Source: Candidatus Woesearchaeota archaeon (GTDB lineage: Archaea; Nanobdellota; Nanobdellia; Woesearchaeales; GW2011-AR4). Taken from it: 16,267 nucleotides of DNA. The notes under the pieces were generated by a model. The model worked only from the letters and a program-made list of their open reading frames with translations, did no database searches and was not told the DNA's origin. Position 1 is the stretch's first letter. Every line of letters begins with the position of its first letter. Positions 13,295-16,267 of the stretch are shown here, piece by piece. The stretch is taken from NCBI GenBank assembly GCA_016784195.1, contig JADHVE010000025.1:1-16267 (forward strand). Direction: 5' to 3'. Position numbers and translations under genes: made by a program.

Positions 13295-14484
13295 TTTGAG
13301 GCTATATCTTCTATTATATTACACTCTTTTTCAATGTTGGTTAGAGTTGTTAAATATATAGTGTTTGCATCTCTCTCCCATATTTTAGAGAGTAGTTCTG
13401 CTCCTCCCTCAAGAGTTATGGATGCTGCAGCTCCTGTTGCTGTTCCAGCAATTGATCCTGCAAACAAGGGAATTAATATCGTGCCTCCGGTCTGCACTAC
13501 AAGATACCCGCTTACTAACACTCCAGTAGCCACGCCTAAGGTTTTAGCAACTGTTGTACAAACATCGCACTTCTCGGTAGGGGAGCCAAAACTTATAGCA
13601 TATACTTCCTCTGAAGGTCTTATCCCCACATCAGCCATAGTATTTTCTCCATCTTCCTTAAACAAAAGCACCCTCACATTTCCCCCCCCTTCCTGAATAT
13701 AATCTCCATAGCTCACAAGATTGTCTTCTTTAATAAAACAGGTTAATTTTTCAGGACATTTCCATTTATCGTATTTTTTGTATTTTTTATCATTAAAAGA
13801 ATCTTCTTTGCAAAAACCCCCTTTATTCAAACAATCATAATTTGAATAACAACAGCCACCCTTATCCAGTTCTTTGCATATCTTGTTATCTTTTTCGTAT
13901 TTCCAGTAATCTACAGGGCCTCGGCTATCAAATTTACAGTTATTTTCAGTGTCTGTGCAGAAGCCGTCTCCTATTTTGCACCTGTCTGTTTCTTCTATAA
14001 TTTTATAAGGTGTGTTAAAAAGGTATTCAAAAAAATCTTTAGATGAAATCTCTTCTTTGAAATTCTTCGTTTTTTTTGTTGCTACAGTATAACAAACAAA
14101 ACAATTTTTTTTATTGAAATTGCCTTCTTTAAAAGGATCTTCTATTTTGCCTTCTCCAAACTGCCACCAACACCTGGCCATAAGGTCTGCTATTTCTCCC
14201 ATAACCTCTTCTTTGGTGCTTTGGGGGTCTTGAGGAACTTCTTTATCTAAAGTTTTGCATAACAAAGGAAATCTGGTTATCCCAAATTTATGCCCCAATA
14301 CTTCTTGTTCAATGCGAGCTTGTTCCCTTAAAACGGCACTGCCCCTGCATATACTTTCTGATGATTTTGCTTCTGCCTTGCTTATAAAAGTAGGAACAAT
14401 AAAAAAGATGAGTATAAAAGATGTAGATAGAATTAAGGTCATCACAATTGTTTCTTTAATCATGGCTTTTTTATTTTGGAACAA
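13291..14484 (-). CDS. Prepilin-like protein with knot-type cysteine cluster and C-terminal glycine-rich membrane hairpin (397 aa)
   Basis: I place the start at the TTG at 14484 (MFQNKKAMIKETIV): it gives the NKKA motif and has a Shine-Dalgarno, GGTGA, 5 nt upstream. The frame is also open to another TTG at 14496. Numbering from 14484: membrane helix about 12-33, the segment ARCWWQFGEGK at 103-113, and a dense cysteine block from about 169 to 249 (CKIGDGFC, NNC, GGCCYSNYDCLNKGGFC). Then CDVC at 306-309 precedes a long glycine/alanine-rich hydrophobic stretch, about 313-358 (GVATGVLVSGYLVVQTGG, LFAGSIAGTATGAAASI), that could be two packed helices. In all it has 18 cysteines. The extra membrane hairpin is unlike ordinary pilins. 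It overlaps the microprotein genes on both sides. No family recognised. Confidence 0.78.
   Translation of the reverse strand: MFQNKKAMIKETIVMTLILSTSFILIFFIVPTFISKAEAKSSESICRGSAVLREQARIEQEVLGHKFGITRFPLLCKTLDKEVPQDPQSTKEEVMGEIADLMARCWWQFGEGKIEDPFKEGNFNKKNCFVCYTVATKKTKNFKEEISSKDFFEYLFNTPYKIIEETDRCKIGDGFCTDTENNCKFDSRGPVDYWKYEKDNKICKELDKGGCCYSNYDCLNKGGFCKEDSFNDKKYKKYDKWKCPEKLTCFIKEDNLVSYGDYIQEGGGNVRVLLFKEDGENTMADVGIRPSEEVYAISFGSPTEKCDVCTTVAKTLGVATGVLVSGYLVVQTGGTILIPLFAGSIAGTATGAAASITLEGGAELLSKIWERDANTIYLTTLTNIEKECNIIEDIASK
13682..13689. repeat. Eight-C/G homopolymer inside the 397-residue gene
   Basis: Second eight-base run (G8 in the coding strand), encoding EGGG before NVRVLLF, just over 400 bp from the first one. 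Confidence 0.85.
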
Positions 14485-14611
14485 ACATATCACCAAATTT
14501 AGTTATCATAAAAAATAATATAAATCCTATTGCTACGATTAATACTATTTTAAGTATGAACTTATAAGACAACCCTTCAGCTTTCTTTCCTGTAAAAAAC
14601 TTCTTTTTCAT
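14471..14611 (-). CDS. Microprotein with one membrane helix (46 aa), first gene of an operon
   Basis: Short gene upstream of the 397-residue gene and overlapping it by 14 nt. It reads MKKKFFTGKKAEGLSYKF, a hydrophobic helix (about 19-36, ILKIVLIVAIGFILFFMI), and a short tail FGDMFVPK. GKKAEG resembles the prepilin cleavage motif of its neighbours. A perfect TTTATATA box centred 27 nt before the ATG makes it the likely leaderless first gene of an operon running to 10617, which argues that it is real. Its coding end contains the Shine-Dalgarno of the next gene, so its translation could control that gene. Function unknown. With the 52-residue protein it may be a small membrane partner of the larger subunits. 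Confidence 0.75.
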   Translation of the reverse strand: MKKKFFTGKKAEGLSYKFILKIVLIVAIGFILFFMITKFGDMFVPK

Positions 14612-14634
14612 AATTCTAAAACTATAACTTCTGG

Positions 14635-14642
14635 TATATAAA
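14635..14642 (-). promoter_or_regulatory. TATA box of the second pilin operon
   Basis: The minus strand reads TTTATATA, an exact archaeal consensus, centred 27 nt upstream of the ATG at 14611. The predicted transcript starts within a few nt of that ATG. Confidence 0.65.
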
Positions 14643-14761
14643 TATTTGGATTAAAATTTTAGAAAATTATATTTTCAATAAAGAACGGAGGGATTTGGTT
14701 TTTGTGGAGAAATGAAAAAATAACTTTGTGGGTGTTGTCTGGGTTGGAAATCAAGAAAATT

Positions 14762-14775
14762 AAAAAAAGAAATTT
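14762..14775 (-). terminator. U-rich terminator after the small pilin pair
   Basis: After the stop at 14776 the minus strand reads AAATTTCTTTTTTTAA. The T7 run directly behind the gene, followed by a separate promoter 120 bp later, indicates the end of the two-gene unit. The rest of the gap (14643-14760) shows nothing I can identify. Confidence 0.5.
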
Positions 14776-15045
14776 TTAAGGATAGCAACAACAAAAAGTA
14801 TTCACTTTATCTTCGCTCACAAATCCAGGTAATTTTTTTTCGTCATCACAACCCGCACTTTGCCTCCCTTCTTCATGCCCTAATGCTTTACAAGCCTGAT
14901 CACAATTAGTTGCCCCTTTTACACCTTGGCCAAACAATCCAAATCTTCCGGTAAAAACAGCTACCAAAACAACCAGGACAATTAATGCTATTGCCGCTAT
15001 TATAATGACATTAACGGACATTCCTTGTGCTTTTTTAGAGTTCAT
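14776..15045 (-). CDS. Small pilin-like protein B (89 aa), tandem paralogue with a distinct head
   Basis: MNSKKAQGMSVNVIIIAAIA has a textbook class III prepilin signal (KKAQG) and a helix of Ile/Val/Leu/Ala up to about residue 32, ending VFTGRFGLF. Residues 4-38 are identical to residues 2-36 of the neighbouring gene, while the rest is different. The 50-residue head has six cysteines (TNCDQACKALG, AGCDDEKK, TFCCCYP), giving up to three disulfides. The ATG is 2 nt after the stop of paralogue A, so both come from one mRNA, and a U-tract follows. The short length and the very hydrophobic helix fit a major filament subunit such as a pilin or archaellin-like protein. Cleavage by a prepilin peptidase is inferred. 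Confidence 0.85.
   Translation of the reverse strand: MNSKKAQGMSVNVIIIAAIALIVLVVLVAVFTGRFGLFGQGVKGATNCDQACKALGHEEGRQSAGCDDEKKLPGFVSEDKVNTFCCCYP
14932..15036 (-). repeat. Coding repeat shared by the two small pilins, copy B
   Basis: 105 bp encoding the 35 shared residues from KKAQGM to RFGLF. Many silent differences from copy A (15195-15299) are visible while the protein is unchanged. Confidence 0.85.
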
Positions 15046-15047
15046 CT

Positions 15048-15302
15048 TTATGATTTACAACAAAATTGTCCAGGAGGTATATCGCTAGCGACTATTACTC
15101 TTTGTCCAGCAGGGCAGGTATCTAATAACTTACCTCCGTTTTCAGCAGAACCGCAAGCTTTTGTAGGATCTCCTGTTGATTTTACTCCTGCAGCGAACAA
15201 TCCAAACCTTCCGGTAAAGACTGCTACCAAAACAACCAGAACTATTAAAGCGATTGCTGCTATTATAATAACATTAACAGACATTCCTTGAGCTTTTTTC
15301 AT
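15048..15302 (-). CDS. Small pilin-like protein A (84 aa), tandem paralogue with a distinct head
   Basis: MKKAQGMSVNVIIIAAIALI is a class III prepilin: KKAQG, then an uninterrupted Ile/Val/Leu/Ala helix to about residue 30, then TGRFGLF. The 48-residue head (AAGVKSTGDPTKACGSAENG and on to PPGQFCCKS) has four cysteines, including a C-terminal CC. It is the first gene of a two-gene unit with the best transcription and translation signals of the window: a TATA box TTTATATATAA and the Shine-Dalgarno GAGGTG 5 nt before the ATG. Strong signals and small size suggest an abundant product such as the main filament subunit. The pilin identity rests on the N-terminus, and the head has no recognised fold. 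Confidence 0.86.
   Translation of the reverse strand: MKKAQGMSVNVIIIAAIALIVLVVLVAVFTGRFGLFAAGVKSTGDPTKACGSAENGGKLLDTCPAGQRVIVASDIPPGQFCCKS
15195..15299 (-). repeat. Coding repeat shared by the two small pilins, copy A
   Basis: Partner of 14932-15036, offset 263 bp, with identical translation over 35 residues. The homology ends abruptly at the RFGLF codons. Confidence 0.85.
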
Positions 15303-15307
15303 TTTAA

Positions 15308-15313
15308 CACCTC
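15308..15313 (-). promoter_or_regulatory. Shine-Dalgarno of small pilin A
   Basis: GAGGTG, 5 nt before the ATG at 15302. Confidence 0.7.
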
Positions 15314-15346
15314 TTAGTTAGTATGATATCAGATTTATTGATTAAG

Positions 15347-15357
15347 TTATATATAAA
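15347..15357 (-). promoter_or_regulatory. TATA box of the small pilin pair
   Basis: The minus strand reads TTTATATATAA after an A-rich BRE-like stretch (AAAAATG). A start near 15325 would leave a leader of about 20-25 nt with a good Shine-Dalgarno, unlike the leaderless promoters elsewhere in the window. Confidence 0.7.
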
Positions 15358-15368
15358 CATTTTTATTT

Positions 15369-15875
15369 TTAGCTGCAGATATCTAATCTAGTGTATAGTG
15401 TGTTTACTGTTGTGGGTATTGGATATATTTTGCTTTTTTTCTCTCCAGGGCATCCAGTGGTTAGATCTGCAGTGCCTAGGTTTATGATTGGATTCTGATT
15501 TGGAATATAAACCAAAAAATGGTATTTTAAATTCCATTCTTTTAAAGTTTTGCTGAATACATATCCAGCAGCAGTTTCCACATAAGCACAGCTTAATTGG
15601 TTGTTATCACACAAGATTTCTGTTTGAGCACAACTTTGAAGTAATTCTGTGATGGACATATCTGAGCAGTCTTTGGAGTTGGATTTTAGAAATGTATTAA
15701 GCATATTAGAGGCTAATTGCGTCTGGGTGAATTCTGCCCTGAATTTTGGAGGCTCGCGGTTCATGACAAACTTGACAACAAATAACATTCCAAGTATTAC
15801 TAAGACAATGACAATTGCCAAACCCATTATCTCCATCTGCGATTTTTTAAAGTTTTTTTTGTTTGATATTCTCAT
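15369..15875 (-). CDS. Prepilin-like single-pass protein (168 aa)
   Basis: MRISNKKNFKKSQMEIMGLA has a basic N-terminus with KKSQ at 10-13, Glu two residues later, and a hydrophobic helix (about 17-37). This is the arrangement of class III prepilins. The ectodomain begins with a helical part, FTQTQLASNMLNTFLKSNSK, followed by SITELLQSC and a cluster of cysteines (DCSDM, SCAQTEILCDN, LSCAYVE), and closes with a strand-rich part ending RLDICS. Several disulfides are possible. It starts 2 nt after the stop of the partial gene to its right and ends just before the promoter of the small pilin pair, so those two right-hand genes form another unit. No family name recognised. Confidence 0.8.
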   Translation of the reverse strand: MRISNKKNFKKSQMEIMGLAIVIVLVILGMLFVVKFVMNREPPKFRAEFTQTQLASNMLNTFLKSNSKDCSDMSITELLQSCAQTEILCDNNQLSCAYVETAAGYVFSKTLKEWNLKYHFLVYIPNQNPIINLGTADLTTGCPGEKKSKIYPIPTTVNTLYTRLDICS

Positions 15876-15877
15876 TT

Positions 15878-16267
15878 TTATTTTGTATATACTTCTACTT
15901 CCATTATTCCGAATGAATACTTCTTTTTCTCGCTAGAGTTTTTTATTAATATTGGAATGTTAGAGATTATCTTATCTACATAATCTCCTTCAGCTAAAGA
16001 GTAATCATAAAGAACCCAATTGTTGTCTCCAGGATATATTTCTGTAATAGAAATTTTGCTGAAGCCTAATCTATCGCTGTAATAAAGCTTGTTCTGAGAC
16101 ATTATGCCTCCTGAACCTGTAATTGTATCTCCTGCAGCGGCTTTTAACTTTAAAAGATCTATGCAGTCGTTTGTTACGATATTTTCCTCGCTGCACTGCA
16201 GTTCAGGAAAAAACATTGCCCTTTGAGCGATTTCAATGGATTCTAACTGCTTGAATTTTTCTGCTTC
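15878..16267 (-). CDS. Secreted or anchored protein, partial: start lies beyond the right edge
   Basis: The frame is open to the edge of the window (EAEKFKQLESIEIAQRAMFF and on), so the Met at 16216 is internal and the N-terminus is missing. The 129 visible residues show a helical stretch with IAQRAMFFPELQC, then CSEENIV and CIDLLKLKA with two further nearby residues that could pair, and a strand-rich end (KISITEIYPG, IPILIKNSSEKKKYSFGIMEVEVYTK). The juxtaposition with the pilin-like gene 2 nt downstream suggests that it too is an anchored subunit whose membrane helix lies outside the window. No family recognised. Confidence 0.75.
   Translation of the reverse strand, partial: EAEKFKQLESIEIAQRAMFFPELQCSEENIVTNDCIDLLKLKAAAGDTITGSGGIMSQNKLYYSDRLGFSKISITEIYPGDNNWVLYDYSLAEGDYVDKIISNIPILIKNSSEKKKYSFGIMEVEVYTK

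Noticed and set aside
13291..14496. TTG at 14496 as start of the 397-residue gene
   Set aside because: The TTG at 14484 has GGTGA at 5-nt spacing and puts NKKA close to the N-terminus, as in the neighbouring genes. The upstream TTG has neither.
1..16267. CRISPR arrays, tRNA genes, transposases or integration sites
   Set aside because: Reading both strands I found no regularly spaced repeats, no T-arm-like motif in a tRNA setting, and no recombinase or transposase motifs.

Overview
The window comes from an AT-rich archaeon, most likely a DPANN member of the Woesearchaeota/Pacearchaeota type. That placement is inferred from gene content, not computed. The archaeal markers are a RadA recombinase, a zinc-finger replication protein A, a DUF2148 protein, TATA boxes of the TTTAWATA type about 26 nt upstream of several start codons, and a long run of proteins with archaeal class III (prepilin-like) N-termini. 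Every gene I can support lies on the minus strand, so transcription runs from high to low coordinates. I see no tRNA, rRNA, CRISPR array, insertion sequence or attachment site.

Right and central part (about 6540-16267): fifteen tightly packed genes, most overlapping or 1-9 nt apart. Nearly all begin with a short lysine-rich stretch of the form (N/Q)KK(G/A/S) followed at once by one hydrophobic helix and then an extracellular, often cysteine-rich domain. They include a tandem pair of small pilins with the same 35-residue N-terminus but unrelated C-termini (14776-15302), two microproteins of 46 and 52 residues (14471-14611, 13136-13294), and seven or more larger single-pass proteins. The last gene (6540-8402) is a membrane-anchored protein with fibronectin-III-like regions. 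The layout suggests at least three transcription units: one starting near 15325, one near 14613 and one near 10496. It looks like a surface appendage or pseudopilus whose ATPase, platform protein and prepilin peptidase are encoded elsewhere. One member (8562-9101) appears to have lost its C-terminal 57 residues to three single-base homopolymer indels.

Middle part (about 3416-6474): genes for single-stranded DNA handling and recombination. These are RPA, a YdjM-type membrane metal-dependent hydrolase, a 91-residue conserved-looking small protein and RadA. A 249-bp intergenic region between the hydrolase and the small protein holds two exact 12-bp repeats 70 bp apart and a TATA-like element.

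Left part (1-3357): a DUF2148 protein carrying two cysteine-cluster cores, then two adjacent PlsC-type acyltransferases, then GpsA (sn-glycerol-3-phosphate dehydrogenase). GpsA makes sn-glycerol-3-phosphate and PlsC enzymes put fatty acyl chains on it. This is the bacterial-type phospholipid route, sitting in what is otherwise an archaeal neighbourhood.
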